63,206 bases of DNA, from contig NZ_CABVPP010000043.1 of NCBI RefSeq assembly GCF_902499075.1, positions 1 to 63,206 of the forward strand. Direction: 5' to 3'. Of the stretch, positions 62,689-63,206 are shown one piece after another (the stretch's first letter is position 1; each line of letters starts with the position of its first letter). The notes below the pieces were generated by a model, which made no database searches, was not told where the DNA came from, and saw only the letters and a list, made by a program, of their open reading frames with translations. Both the position numbers and the translations under genes were made by a program. Source of the DNA: Burkholderia pseudomultivorans (GTDB taxonomy: Bacteria > Pseudomonadota > Gammaproteobacteria > Burkholderiales > Burkholderiaceae).

Positions 62689-62978
62689 TCAACCGCGCAA
62701 TCAGGGAAAGGACCGCTGGGGCGAGGCGCGACATCCGTATCCGGCAGAGAATAGCCAAAAAGGGGCACTCCTGAGCCCTATTGGCCGGAAGTTCTGGCGC
62801 CGGTTCCACCGCGGCAACGGTCATTCGAACGTCGGCATCACAGTGGACGCCGAAACGTAGCTCCACGAGAACGCTGCGTGTAGCTCCCTCCGTGCCTTTG
62901 TGGTGTCGCGCACGGAAGTCGGCAGCACCTCGCCCACCTCACGCTGGCCGATGGCGCGCGGATATCTTCGAGCGATGT

Positions 62979-63206
62979 TCAGCCAGCCGCCCCTTCGAGC
63001 CCATTGGCTTCCTCCTCGCTGGCGTTCGGGATCCGCATTTCGAAGACCTCGGTGACGCTGGTGTAGTCGTAGTAGCCCAGCCGGGCCAGCGGCCGGATGC
63101 GTGGGATATCGAGTTTGCCCTCGCGCGTAACAAAGTCCTCATTGATATGGATTCGCTCCACCTGCGCGAAGACCACGTCAATTGTGCCTACGTTCGAGTT
63201 ACCGGT
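62979..63206 (-). CDS. Flavin reductase family protein, C-terminal part (open at right edge)
   Basis: The last 75 residues of a gene that starts beyond the window. The sequence TGNSNVGTIDVVFAQVERIHI, given here as two blocks TGNSNVGTIDVV and FAQVERIHI, followed by DGKLD-like EGKLDIPRIRPLARLGYYDY and TSVTEVFEMRIP, is the conserved end of FMN-binding flavin reductase (flavoredoxin) proteins. It is another probable passenger of the Tn3-type element. The 290 bases between it and the UPF0149 gene hold no gene. Confidence 0.85.
   Translation of the reverse strand, partial: TGNSNVGTIDVVFAQVERIHINEDFVTREGKLDIPRIRPLARLGYYDYTSVTEVFEMRIPNASEEEANGLEGAAG

Larger units (their letters stand above)
56743..63206 (+). 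mobile_element. Tn3-family transposon with TnpS/TnpT resolution system (right end beyond window)
   Basis: The left end is a 38-base Tn3-type inverted repeat. Inside are tnpT (minus), a presumed resolution site, tnpS, tnpA, a UPF0149/SEC-C gene and the end of a flavin-reductase gene. The divergent tnpT-tnpS pair with a tyrosine recombinase is the resolution system of the Tn4651 subgroup. I found no matching right inverted repeat before base 63206, so the element continues past the edge. Confidence 0.75.

Overview
The window looks like a piece of a Burkholderia-type (beta-proteobacterial) replicon, probably an accessory region of a secondary chromosome or megaplasmid. The reasons are high GC, DUF4148 and H-NS-like proteins typical of the genus, an N-type ATPase operon, and a density of transporters, respiratory genes and mobile elements with no ribosomal, tRNA or other core genes seen. 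The species assignment is inference.

Layout. 1-978: 3' part of a Tn3-family transposase that enters from the left edge. 1.2-6.5 kb: small proteins, an OmpR-type two-component system (kinase and regulator overlapping by ATGA) with a PmrA/QseB-like box, a cytochrome b562, a cytochrome b561 and a CBS-BON protein. 6.7-13.4 kb: a complete N-ATPase operon in the order atpDCQRBEFAG, with a perfect FNR/ANR-type box (TTGATCACGATCAA) in front and a near-perfect one serving the divergent CBS gene. 13.4-17.3 kb: a CPA1 Na+/H+ antiporter, an HtrA-like protein that has lost all three catalytic residues, a small exported protein and an orphan Rieske protein.

17.6-32.4 kb is a visibly GC-richer block. It holds a GMC oxidoreductase with its subunit 3, an enolase-superfamily enzyme, a ThDP enzyme broken by one in-frame TGA, a GH15 glucoamylase/trehalase-type enzyme, an SDR, a cytochrome c oxidase (subunit II with haem c; subunits I and III fused) whose subunit I has lost two canonical proton-channel residues, a frameshifted small membrane protein and a triheme cytochrome c. 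This reads as an uncharacterised sugar/alcohol-oxidation and respiration module. It ends directly against a decayed second copy of the antiporter.

32.8-49.2 kb: universal stress protein, lipoprotein plus PBP2/FtsI-type transpeptidase, MscS channel, hybrid PAS kinase, two ClC proteins, MFS exporter with an attenuator-like leader, Pal-like lipoprotein, MarR plus APC permease and a DUF4396 protein. This is an envelope and ion-homeostasis stress region. Four upstream regions between 14.7 and 47.7 kb carry a related palindrome GTCAY-N3-GTGAC, two of them the identical 13-mer at the same distance from the start codon.

49.5-63.2 kb is mobile DNA: an IS256-family element split by an IS110-family element (with a candidate bridge-RNA region), a small accessory island (UDG-like protein, six small unknown genes, XRE regulator, H-NS-like protein, a truncated SOS-response-associated peptidase), and the left part of a Tn3-family transposon of the tnpS/tnpT type carrying UPF0149/SEC-C and flavin reductase passengers and running off the right edge.
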